DNA of 7,081 bases from JABMPR01 sp964508765. GTDB taxonomy: Bacteria > Fidelibacterota > UBA8477 > JABMPR01. The stretch spans positions 1 through 7,081 of the forward strand of contig CAZDVD010000077.1 in the NCBI GenBank assembly GCA_964508765.1. The letters run 5' to 3'. This document shows positions 1 through 6,326 of this stretch, in pieces. Position numbers and translations under genes: made by a program. The notes under the pieces are model-generated. The model was not told the DNA's origin. It saw nothing but the letters and a program-made list of their open reading frames with translations, and searched no databases. Position 1 is the stretch's first letter; every line of letters begins with the position of its first letter.

Positions 1-153
1 TGCAATACTAGCAGACATCATCATTTTTTCGATGAATCAGATGGAACCCTCATTGATCTGGATGCCAACAGTGTTTCAGTAGATTACGAGCTCCCAGATA
101 ATTATCAGGTTGAAGAAGTAGAGGTGTTTATTAAAGGGAGCATAAGAGGATAA
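1..153 (+). CDS. Fur-superfamily transcriptional regulator, Irr/PerR-like (3' end only)
   Basis: The frame is open from the window edge to TAA at 151-153 and gives the last 50 residues of a protein whose start lies outside. The segment RHHHFFDESDGTLIDL, followed by an acidic stretch and the ending VEVFIKG, matches the dimerisation-domain layout of Fur-family repressors, where the His cluster belongs to the regulatory metal or heme site. Classical Fur, Zur and PerR carry a CxxC structural-zinc motif just after this His cluster; here the positions read FFDESDG, with no cysteine. That is typical of the Irr-like branch, which responds to iron or heme status. The gene lies directly upstream of dps-katG, with a matching palindrome between, so local control of peroxide and iron defence is a reasonable inference. 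The family call rests on a short tail, so the subfamily is less certain than the superfamily. Confidence 0.7.
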   Translation, partial: CNTSRHHHFFDESDGTLIDLDANSVSVDYELPDNYQVEEVEVFIKGSIRG

Positions 154-169
154 AAAAATTTATCATAAG

Positions 170-186
170 TTTAGAATAGTTCTAAA
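170..186. promoter_or_regulatory. Candidate Irr-type (ICE-like) operator upstream of dps
   Basis: TTTAGAA-TAG-TTCTAAA is a perfect 7-3-7 inverted repeat, 25 bp before the dps start codon. As I recall it, the iron-control element bound by Irr in alphaproteobacteria has this same TTTAGAA-N3-TTCTAAA form. A TATAAA hexamer at 187-192 directly abuts the palindrome and could be the -10 element, although no good -35 is visible. A repressor bound here would block transcription of dps and katG. The match to the adjacent Irr-like regulator fragment raises confidence; binding itself is inferred. Confidence 0.65.
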
Positions 187-211
187 TATAAAATTAGTCA
201 AAGGAGATATT

Positions 212-679
212 ATGAAAATCAATGTAGGAATCAATGAGAAGAACCGTAAGGAAATCGCCCATGGGCTCAGTCGTTTTCTGGCAAATACCTATACGGTTTA
301 TCTTCAAACCCACCAGTATCACTGGAATGTGACCGGACCGATGTTCCAGACATTGCACGTCATGTTTGAAGAACAGTATAACGAGCTATGGCTGGCTATC
401 GATGAAATCGCAGAAAGGATCCGTACCCTTGGTGAATATGCTCCTGGCACGTATGCTGAATTCGCTCAACTTTCTGAGATAGCTGAAGAATCTGATGTGA
501 GGCAGGCTGAAGATATGATCCAGTCTCTTGTCCAGGGACATGAAAGTGTTATTCGTAATGCACGCAAGCTCTTCCCTGTCGCTGCAGAAGCTGATGATGA
601 AGTCACTCTGGGACTTTTGACTGATCGGATGCAGATCCATGAGAAAACAGCCTGGATGCTGCGTAGTCTATTGGCATAA
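212..679 (+). CDS. dps: Dps-family ferritin-like DNA-binding/iron-storage protein
   Basis: This is a 155-residue protein of normal Dps length. Dps subunits form a 12-mer in the cytoplasm that oxidises Fe(II), preferably with hydrogen peroxide, and stores the iron, which limits Fenton damage to DNA. The inter-subunit ferroxidase pattern is complete: His37, His49, Glu53, Asp64 and Glu68 have the spacing of the classical H-x11-H-x3-D-x10-D-x3-E centre, with Glu53 a conservative replacement for Asp. The signature QYHWNVTGPMF and the block DEIAERIRTLG are plain. The N-terminus is short and carries only a few Lys/Arg residues, so strong non-specific DNA binding is uncertain. The ATG is supported by AAGGAG at 201-206. 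katG starts 30 bp after the stop, which implies co-transcription, and the Irr-like palindrome just upstream suggests iron/peroxide control. Confidence 0.96.
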   Translation: MKINVGINEKNRKEIAHGLSRFLANTYTVYLQTHQYHWNVTGPMFQTLHVMFEEQYNELWLAIDEIAERIRTLGEYAPGTYAEFAQLSEIAEESDVRQAEDMIQSLVQGHESVIRNARKLFPVAAEADDEVTLGLLTDRMQIHEKTAWMLRSLLA

Positions 680-709
680 GAGAAATTTGAAAAAGGAGAT
701 AGTAACATC

Positions 710-2896
710 ATGGATGAAAAGAACAAGTGCCCAGTAACGGGCGGAGCAAACACGGGGAGTGGCACGTCGAATAGTGACTGGTGGCCAAACAAATTAAACC
801 TGAAAATACTACACCTACATTCTAAGCTCTCGAATCCATTGGGCGATGAGTTCGATTATGCAGAAGCGTTTAAAAAACTGGATTATCAGTCACTCAAAGA
901 GGACCTTTACGCATTAATGACCGATTCTCAGGAATGGTGGCCCGCCGATTACGGTCATTATGGTGGACTCTTTATCCGTATGGCCTGGCACAGTGCAGGT
1001 ACTTACCGTACTGGCGATGGTCGTGGCGGCGCAGGGTCAGGCAATCAGCGTCTAGCCCCACTTAACAGTTGGCCGGACAATGTGAATCTGGACAAAGCCC
1101 GCCGTCTACTTTGGCCCATCAAGCAGAAATACGGCAACAAAATTAGCTGGGCTGATCTTATGATCCTTGCTGGCAATGTTGCACTAGAATCTATGGGTTT
1201 TAAGACTTTTGGGTTTGCCGGAGGGCGTGAGGATATCTGGGAACCTGAAGAAGATGTCTACTGGGGAACAGAAGATGAATGGTTAGGCGACAACCGCTAC
1301 AACGGTGACCGTGACCTGGACAACCCCCTGGCTGCTGTGCAGATGGGCTTGATCTATGTGAACCCAGAAGGTCCTGATGGTGAACCTAGTGCTGTCAAGT
1401 CTGGCCAAGATATCCGAGAAACCTTTGCACGAATGGCCATGAATGACGAGGAGACTGTCGCTCTCGTAGCTGGGGGTCACACTTTCGGCAAGACACATGG
1501 CGCAGGCGATGCAAATCTAGTTGGTCCCGAACCGGAAGGCGCTAGCATGGAGGAGCAGGGACTTGGTTGGAAGAACAGCTATGGTAGTGGCAAGGGTGAC
1601 GACACCATTAGTAGCGGTATCGAGGGTGCTTGGACAGCAAATCCCATCAAATGGGACAATGGTTATTTTGATCTTCTATTTGGCTATGATTGGGATCTCG
1701 TGAAGAGCCCAGCGGGTGCCTTTCAATGGGTCCCGGTGAATCCAGATGAAAAAGATTTGGCTCCAGCTGCCCACGATCCATCGAAGAAAGTGACTACGAT
1801 CATGACCACTGCGGACATGGCCATGCGCATGGACCCTATTTACGGAAAGATTTCGCGACGCTTTCATAAAAATCCAGAGGAATTCGCCGACGCTTTTGCC
1901 CGGGCCTGGTTCAAACTCACCCATCGCGACATGGGTCCCCGCTCCCGCTACCTGGGACCTGAAGTTCCTAAAGAGGAGCTGATCTGGCAAGACCCTGTCC
2001 CTGTCATGGATTCTGTGCTCATTGAGGATCAGAAAATTACTGATCTTAAAACCAAATTGCTAGAATCTGGAATCTCTATCAGTGAACTGGTGTCCACTGC
2101 CTGGGCTTCTGCATCAACATTCCGTGGATCTGACAAGCGCGGTGGTGCAAATGGGGCACGTATTCGGCTGGCACCGCAAAAGGATTGGGAGGTAAATCAG
2201 CCAGAGCAACTGTCGAAGGTACTTGCAGCTCTAGAGGGTATTCAGACAACCTTCAATGACACACAGTCAGGTGGTAAGAAAGTATCGCTTGCTGATCTCA
2301 TCGTCCTCGGTGGTTGTACCGCTGTTGAAAAAGCTGCGAAAGACGCTGGTTATGATGTCGAGGTTCCGTTTACCGCTGGTCGTACCGATGCCACACAGGA
2401 ACAAACAGATTTGGAGTCCTTTGCGGTTCTCGAACCTGCAGCAGACGGCTTCCGCAACTACCAGAAGGCTGAATACTCAGTGACAGCAGAGGAACTCTTG
2501 TTGGACAAAGCTCAATTGCTGAAACTCACTGCGCCTGAGATGACGGTGCTCATTGGTGGTTTGCGCGTTCTCGGCGCTAATTACGATAACACCGACTATG
2601 GTGTCTTTACTGACAAAGTCGGTACCCTGTCCAATGATTTCTTTGTGAACCTGTTGGACATGGCGACTGAATGGAAACCTCTGGATCCCGGTAGTCACGC
2701 CTTTCAGGGCAGTGATCGGGCAAGTGGTACTCCAAAATGGACCGGTACACGTGTAGACCTTATCTTCGGATCCAACTCCGAACTACGGGCCATTGCCGAA
2801 GTTTACGCCCAGGACGACAACAAGGAGAAGTTCGTCAATGACTTCGTGGTTGCTTGGAACAGAGTAATGAACGCGGATCGCTTTGATCTTGCCTGA
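710..2896 (+). CDS. katG: Catalase-peroxidase KatG
   Basis: This is a 728-residue bifunctional heme enzyme that removes hydrogen peroxide as a catalase and as a broad-specificity peroxidase. Its length is normal for the family, and the two tandem peroxidase-like domains are both present, with only the N-terminal one binding heme. Distal residues are Arg90, Trp93 and His94 in RMAWHSAGTYR. The crosslinked adduct typical of KatG would be Trp93-Tyr216-Met242. The proximal ligand is His257 in GGHTFGKTHGAG, with Trp308 and Asp369 as its partners, and Arg406 matches the mobile arginine needed for catalase activity. There is no signal peptide, so it is cytoplasmic. AGGAG at 694-698 lies 11 bases before the ATG, and the gene follows dps by 30 bp. 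The pairing fits the roles: KatG destroys peroxide while Dps removes the iron that would react with it. The gene shows no sign of damage. Confidence 0.98.
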   Translation: MDEKNKCPVTGGANTGSGTSNSDWWPNKLNLKILHLHSKLSNPLGDEFDYAEAFKKLDYQSLKEDLYALMTDSQEWWPADYGHYGGLFIRMAWHSAGTYRTGDGRGGAGSGNQRLAPLNSWPDNVNLDKARRLLWPIKQKYGNKISWADLMILAGNVALESMGFKTFGFAGGREDIWEPEEDVYWGTEDEWLGDNRYNGDRDLDNPLAAVQMGLIYVNPEGPDGEPSAVKSGQDIRETFARMAMNDEETVALVAGGHTFGKTHGAGDANLVGPEPEGASMEEQGLGWKNSYGSGKGDDTISSGIEGAWTANPIKWDNGYFDLLFGYDWDLVKSPAGAFQWVPVNPDEKDLAPAAHDPSKKVTTIMTTADMAMRMDPIYGKISRRFHKNPEEFADAFARAWFKLTHRDMGPRSRYLGPEVPKEELIWQDPVPVMDSVLIEDQKITDLKTKLLESGISISELVSTAWASASTFRGSDKRGGANGARIRLAPQKDWEVNQPEQLSKVLAALEGIQTTFNDTQSGGKKVSLADLIVLGGCTAVEKAAKDAGYDVEVPFTAGRTDATQEQTDLESFAVLEPAADGFRNYQKAEYSVTAEELLLDKAQLLKLTAPEMTVLIGGLRVLGANYDNTDYGVFTDKVGTLSNDFFVNLLDMATEWKPLDPGSHAFQGSDRASGTPKWTGTRVDLIFGSNSELRAIAEVYAQDDNKEKFVNDFVVAWNRVMNADRFDLA

Positions 2897-2936
2897 TCCC
2901 AATCTGGACGACTTCTTTATTTCCTGAGGATACCTC

Positions 2937-2960
2937 GCCCCCCTGTTCATGCAGGGGGGC
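2937..2960 (+). terminator. Hairpin terminator after katG
   Basis: GCCCCCCTG (2937-2945) pairs perfectly with CAGGGGGGC (2952-2960) around a 6-base loop, giving a 9-bp GC-rich stem 41 bases after the katG stop. The following CTTACATTT is only a broken T-tract, so termination may be incomplete or Rho-assisted. Position and stem strength make it the likely end of the dps-katG transcript. Confidence 0.75.
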
Positions 2961-3329
2961 TTACATTTGGTTCAACAGACGGTTGGCATTACAGGATTGT
3001 TCTGATGAGAAATCTTGGCTCGAGTAGAAATGAGAGTCCCCGCGTGCGCTACTAATGCCACGCTCTCCATGATACCCAGTAATCTGGAGTGAAAATTCAG
3101 CCTTGAGATGCAGATTCTATTCCTCTCTAAGTGACTGACACACAGTGAGGTATGCTGACAGACCTGGATTTACAGGAATTCGCCTCTTAGAATCTTCCCA
3201 CCTTCACACGACTACGCTCGTCAGAGCGTTGGAATCCGCGTCGTAGCTGATTCACATAAAGCGAAGACGGGACAATCACTCAAAAAAATAGAATAGACAA
3301 GCTTCGTTGCTGCAAGCACAGGACTAATT
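2961..3329. other. Non-coding stretch with no recognised gene
   Basis: I see no convincing coding sequence on either strand here, because stops are frequent in all frames. The only structure noticed is a pair of nested stems: ACGCTC (3214-3219) with GAGCGT (3224-3229) around a GTCA loop, enclosed by ACGAC (3208-3212) and GTCGT (3240-3244). There is no tRNA fold, and no long T-tract that would make the stems a terminator. The stretch may be decayed DNA between the katG terminator and the fragment that follows. Confidence 0.4.
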
Positions 3330-3548
3330 ATGTATTACGTTTACATTTTAAGGTCTTTTGCAAAGCCTGGGAGTGCGCGTCCCCTCGTCCAGCTCTGGAG
3401 AGGCTCAGCTGATTTGTACAGTATTGTTAAAACCTATGAGAATGGCCGTTCAAACAGTTCTGTTACCAATCTTATAGGGATATACTTAACCAGACCTATT
3501 CTTATCTTAATTTTGAATTTGGTATCCCAAATCCTACATCCCTGCTAA
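3330..3548 (+). pseudogene. Possible remnant of a GIY-YIG (UPF0213-type) protein
   Basis: The 72-codon frame starts at an ATG with AGGA six bases upstream. The first nine residues, MYYVYILRS, are the typical opening strand of small GIY-YIG nuclease-like proteins, and a later YENGRSNSS resembles the family's region around its HNxG-x-S-x-ST motif. Between them, the expected glycine-tyrosine-x-glycine core and the catalytic arginine helix are replaced by a low-similarity stretch (KPGSARPLVQLWRGS). The C-terminus is a hydrophobic run (PILILILNLVSQIL) quite unlike the family. Intact members usually have about 80-100 residues. I read this as a frameshifted or rearranged remnant rather than a working gene, but a chance resemblance of nine residues cannot be excluded. 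Confidence 0.35.
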
Positions 3549-3655
3549 AGCTGAGAAAACGGGTTAAGAAATCTCGAAATGAGTTTCTTGAACAAGATGA
3601 GTTCGGAACGCTTTTCAAGTCTCAGCAAACACACAATCTACTACAATCTAGCCTT

Positions 3656-4039
3656 TCAGTCATTTATTGACTGAATTTGTTTCTCTATTGATTCAATGAG
3701 AACAGCGCTCAGGATCGGCTTTGTGAAAAATTCAGCTGCTCCTGCATCCAGGGCTTCTTTTCTGTTTATTGGGAGAGCATGGGCAGTAAGGGCAATAGGT
3801 ATTGGTTTATCAGGATATTTTTCACGGATATATTTGATTAAATCTATACCATTTTCGTTTCCCGTTAATGAAAGGTCAATAATTGCTACAGAAAATTCAG
3901 ATTTTAGTAATGCTTCTTTCGATTCATCAACTGTCGCAACTATTTCGAGCTCATAGCTGTCTTCAAGAATGATTTCATAGTATTGTTGTGAGGAAAGATC
4001 ATCCTCTACAATCAGTATTTTTGATCTATCGTTTGCCAC
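3656..4039 (-). CDS. Single-domain (CheY-like) response regulator
   Basis: This is a 127-residue receiver domain with no output domain. It would accept a phosphoryl group from a histidine kinase and act by protein interaction rather than by binding DNA. The receiver residues are all present: acidic pair Asp13-Asp14 in ILIVEDD, phospho-acceptor Asp55 in AIIDLSL, Thr85 in ALTAHA, and Lys107 followed by cis-Pro in FTKPI. The start codon is GTG at 4037-4039, with AGAGG a few bases upstream. The gene begins 11 bp after the stop of the kinase fragment and in the same orientation, so the two were surely one operon. With its kinase cut off before the H-box and apparently without a promoter of its own, its expression and signal input are now doubtful. 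The coding sequence itself is intact. Confidence 0.9.
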   Translation of the reverse strand: MANDRSKILIVEDDLSSQQYYEIILEDSYELEIVATVDESKEALLKSEFSVAIIDLSLTGNENGIDLIKYIREKYPDKPIPIALTAHALPINRKEALDAGAAEFFTKPILSAVLIESIEKQIQSIND

Positions 4040-4050
4040 TGTTCTGCCTC

Positions 4051-4752
4051 TTATATTTTTGAAAATCTTAAAGTAAAAGTTGAACCAACATCTTGTTTAC
4101 TCTCAAATTCAAGCTCAACATCATTAAGTCCAAGGTATTCTTTTGTGAGTGCTAATCCCAGGCCAATCCCCTGGTAGTTCTTCGTAAAACCCGAGCTCTC
4201 CTGGGTATAGGGTTGAAACATCTGCTTCTGGTATTCTTCTGAGATGCCGATCCCAGTATCGGTGATTGATAGAAACACCTGATCATCTCTATGGCCGAGT
4301 TTTATTTCAATTGAGCCTTCTCGGGTATACTTGATAGCGTTATCGGTCAAATTGAGAATTGATTGATGAATACAGTATTCATCAGCGAATATTATTTGTG
4401 GCCTTTTGGGGGATGTAAAATTTAAATCAAGATGCTTGTCTTGCGCGCTTAGTTTTAGTTGTTCAACTACTTGTGTGCTAATCGAACCCAGATCGAGCTC
4501 TTGCTTTTGGATACTTATGGTACCAGCCTTCATCAACGACAGGTTCAAAATGGAATCAACTGTATGCATCAATCGATCACCTGCTACAGTAATGTATCCA
4601 AAAATACTACGATCCTTTTCGGGAATGATCTCACGATACCGCTGTCTCAATAGATCAGTAAAGCCAAGGAGACTATTTAGTGGTGTACGAACCTCATGGG
4701 ATATGTTAGCAATAAAATTATCCTGTAAGTCTTCAGAACATTTGGGGCTAAT
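4051..4752 (-). pseudogene. Sensor histidine kinase, truncated: catalytic half only
   Basis: The open frame of 233 codons begins right after a stop (TAA at 4753-4755 on the - strand) and holds the transmitter core only. In fragment numbering, the H-box NISHEVRTPLN contains phospho-acceptor His19. The ATP-binding domain has an N-box (ILNLTDNAIKYT), a G1 box (DTGIGI, about residues 165-170) and a G2 box (GIGLGL, about 195-200). No ATG lies before the H-box; the first is 34 codons in, beyond His19, so translation from it would give a kinase without its phosphorylation site. All sensory and membrane sequence is missing. An IS3 element abuts the broken end, which suggests that insertion, or IS-linked deletion, removed the N-terminus. 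The domain identity is clear; that the gene is dead is inferred from the missing start. Confidence 0.85.
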
Positions 4753-4790
4753 TTAGCTCAAAGTTAAGAGAGATATTCTGGGTTTCCAAC

Positions 4791-5789
4791 TCATTGTGCA
4801 GGCACCTCTTGGTGCTGCGACTTCAGGTTAATTCGCTTCCTCTGTAGAAGCGTTTTTTGTTTAATGATCTGTCTCTGTGTTAAGATTTTCTCCTTTCTTC
4901 CATAATATATGTCATTCGGGGTCACATTTTCCAGTGACTCATGTAACCTCTCGTTGTTATAATATTCTACCCATTTGGCGATCTCTAGCTCTAGGTCCCC
5001 AGGCAGGTAATAGTTATCCAGTTTGATCACATTCTTCATGCTACGATGATAACGCTCGATCTTCCCTTGAGTCTGAGGATGATAGGGAGCTCCACGAGTA
5101 TGATCCATGTCTTGGGTTTTGAGATACTCCTTCAGCTCACCAGAGATATAGCAGGGGCCGTTATCTGAGAGTAGACGAGGCTTATGCTTCACAATGACCT
5201 GATCTGTCCCAGTCTCAGCGATAGCCATATCCAAGGTCTCCTGTACATCAGAGGCATTCATCGTGGTAAATACCTTCCAGGATAGAATACGCCTGGAGTA
5301 ATCATCCAGTACCGTAGATAAGAAGAACCAGCCCCAACCGATCACCTTGAAATAGGTGAAGTCTGTCTGCCACATCTCATTGATCCGTCTTGTGGGGTTC
5401 TTGAACTTATCTGATGCCGCCATGACGATGTAATGTGGGCTGGTAATCAGGTCATAGTCCCGTAAAATCCTGTACACACTGGACTCAGAGATATAGTAAC
5501 CTTCTGTATCAGTGATATGCCAGGCTAGCTCTCTGGGAGACTTCTCTGACTGCTCCAGGGCAATATCTTTGATACGCTCTCGTTCCTCATCGGGAATACG
5601 ATTCCAGAACTGTTTAGCACATGGCTTTGCATCAACAAGACCATCATAGCCGTTTTCATTGTAGCGACCATACCAGCCATAGAATGTGCTTACTGGAACA
5701 TCCAGCTCTCTGAGTGTTTGTTTGGCTGGTAGCTGAGATTCTTCCACGGTTCGGATAATTTCATACTTCTCAGCCTGGTTGTATCTCAT
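4791..5789 (-). CDS. IS3-family transposase OrfB (DDE integrase domain)
   Basis: This is a 332-residue, apparently full-length OrfB. An N-terminal helix-turn-helix segment (about residues 5-45, with TLRELDVPVSTFYGWYGRY) is followed by a linker and the RNase H-like integrase core. The catalytic triad is Asp143 (QTDFTYF), Asp209 (LLSDNGPCY) and Glu245 (TQGKIERYH), with exactly 35 residues between the second Asp and the Glu, as is standard for IS3. In this family OrfB normally works as part of an OrfAB fusion made by -1 ribosomal frameshifting, which cuts and joins the IS ends through a figure-eight intermediate. The ATG overlaps the orfA stop by 4 bp, so some OrfB could also be made alone. No stops or shifts interrupt it, in contrast to orfA. 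The last ten or so residues may reach the IS edge. Confidence 0.93.
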   Translation of the reverse strand: MRYNQAEKYEIIRTVEESQLPAKQTLRELDVPVSTFYGWYGRYNENGYDGLVDAKPCAKQFWNRIPDEERERIKDIALEQSEKSPRELAWHITDTEGYYISESSVYRILRDYDLITSPHYIVMAASDKFKNPTRRINEMWQTDFTYFKVIGWGWFFLSTVLDDYSRRILSWKVFTTMNASDVQETLDMAIAETGTDQVIVKHKPRLLSDNGPCYISGELKEYLKTQDMDHTRGAPYHPQTQGKIERYHRSMKNVIKLDNYYLPGDLELEIAKWVEYYNNERLHESLENVTPNDIYYGRKEKILTQRQIIKQKTLLQRKRINLKSQHQEVPAQ

Positions 5790-6140
5790 ATACCGCTCAC
5801 TTCGATACCCTGACCAACGCAGCTTTTTTTTAACACGTCTGCTCTCATAGCCAGGCTGGCATATAGTTGTTTCAAGTGGTTGTTTTCATTTCGGAGGTCA
5901 TCAACTTCTGTGTTATTGGCTTCACGTACTATATCTCCTGATAGGCGCTTCTTACCGGCTTCCAGAAAGTCTTTGCTCCACTTATAGTACAGGTCTCTCT
6001 TTTCGGCAGATAGAGGCGATGGTCTCTTCACCTCTCAATCCTTCCAGGATTATTCTGATCTTTTCTCCTGCTGAGTATTTCTTGCGGGTGTTTCAACGTA
6101 TATTTTTAACACACTTTTCTCCATTTGATGTTGGGCTCAT
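5786..6140 (-). pseudogene. IS3-family OrfA, disrupted by a nonsense codon and a frameshift
   Basis: The likely original start is the ATG at 6138-6140, with an AAGGAT-type ribosome binding site upstream. The product begins MSPTSNGEKCVKNIR, meets TGA at 6093-6095, and continues as NTRKKYSAGEKIRIILEGL and GEETIASICRKE, the usual OrfA helix-turn-helix opening. Near 5995-6003 the frame changes; the next frame resumes with LYYKWSKDFLEAGKKRLSGD, an acidic coiled-coil (VDDLRNENNHLKQL) and VLKKSCVGQG. Compared with intact OrfA proteins as I recall them (C-R-x-E-G-I-x-x-N-L-Y-Y), about 11 bases seem to be missing in the recognition helix. A GTG at 6029-6031 opens the second frame but would encode an unrelated N-terminus, so I treat it as an artefact. 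OrfA normally binds the IS ends and regulates OrfAB; this copy cannot make it. Confidence 0.8.
5824..5831 (-). other. A8 slippery run for -1 frameshift between orfA and orfB
   Basis: On the - strand the orfA codons read TTA AAA AAA AGC, which contain A-AAA-AAA, a usable -1 slippery heptamer. After a -1 shift the frame reads KLRWSGYRSERY and continues without a stop into the orfB ATG, so an OrfAB fusion could form here. The arrangement is the normal one for IS3 elements. It survives although orfA is broken upstream. Confidence 0.6.
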
Positions 6141-6198
6141 TTTTATATCCTTTTTTTGCTTTCAGGATAACCCAAAAGTATCTCCTAAAATATCATGC

Positions 6199-6270
6199 TA
6201 ATTGCTCCAACTTGTTCTGACAGGATACACAATATTGAATTGAGACTTATATAGGGGAATCGAGCAATTA
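6199..6270. repeat. Inverted repeat upstream of the dehydrogenase gene
   Basis: TAATTGCTC (6199-6207) and GAGCAATTA (6262-6270) are exact 9-bp inverted copies 54 bp apart, in the AT-rich region between the IS end and the dehydrogenase start. They could be paired half-sites for a regulator or a chance match. No clear sigma-70 promoter could be assigned here, although CTGACA (6217-6222) and TATATA (6248-6253) are present at poor spacing. Confidence 0.25.
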
Positions 6271-6326
6271 TCTTATTCTGAAATGCAATTACAAAAAAGT
6301 ATATCAAATAAAGGAATCAAAAAACG

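Larger units (their letters stand above)
4758..6195 (-). mobile_element. IS3-family insertion sequence (about 1.44 kb, decayed)
   Basis: The element has the two-gene layout of IS3: a damaged orfA, then orfB in the -1 frame, both on the - strand. The length fits the family. An imperfect terminal inverted repeat pairs 4770-4787 with 6165-6185: GAGATATTCTGGGTTTCC on one side aligns to GAGATACTTTTGGGTTATCC on the other, with one mismatch and two single-base gaps. Extending outward with weaker similarity to TC/TG ends gives the boundaries used here, which are approximate. The left boundary is contested, because a kinase-like reading frame overlaps it up to about 4798. No clean 3-5 bp target duplication touches these ends; GCTAATT occurs at both sides (4747-4753 and 6197-6203), slightly offset. 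With OrfA broken, the copy is probably unable to move by itself. Confidence 0.6.

Noticed and set aside
386..792. Two open frames on the - strand across dps and the start of katG
   Set aside because: They lie antisense to genes with complete family motifs, have no ribosome binding sites of note, and their translations resemble no known protein.
1283..2698. Several open frames of 60-104 codons inside katG on both strands
   Set aside because: All are shadows of the continuous 728-codon katG, which accounts for the region.
3201..3250. Possible tRNA, suggested by a GTTGGAATCC stretch like a T-arm
   Set aside because: The T-loop consensus is not met, and there is no acceptor stem or anticodon arm around it.
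3590..3612. TCTTG-AA-CAAGA as a terminator hairpin for the response regulator
   Set aside because: A two-base loop is too tight, the stem is short and no T-tract follows on the - strand.
3696..3956. Open frame on the + strand opposite the response regulator
   Set aside because: It is antisense to a receiver domain with all catalytic residues, and its translation shows no family features.
4406..4756. Two overlapping + strand open frames opposite the kinase fragment
   Set aside because: The - strand carries recognisable H-box and ATP-binding motifs; these frames are their antisense.
5786..6031. Separate 81-residue gene starting at the GTG at 6029-6031
   Set aside because: Its first dozen residues are out-of-frame OrfA sequence, and the true OrfA start lies further upstream in another frame; it is the tail of the broken orfA.
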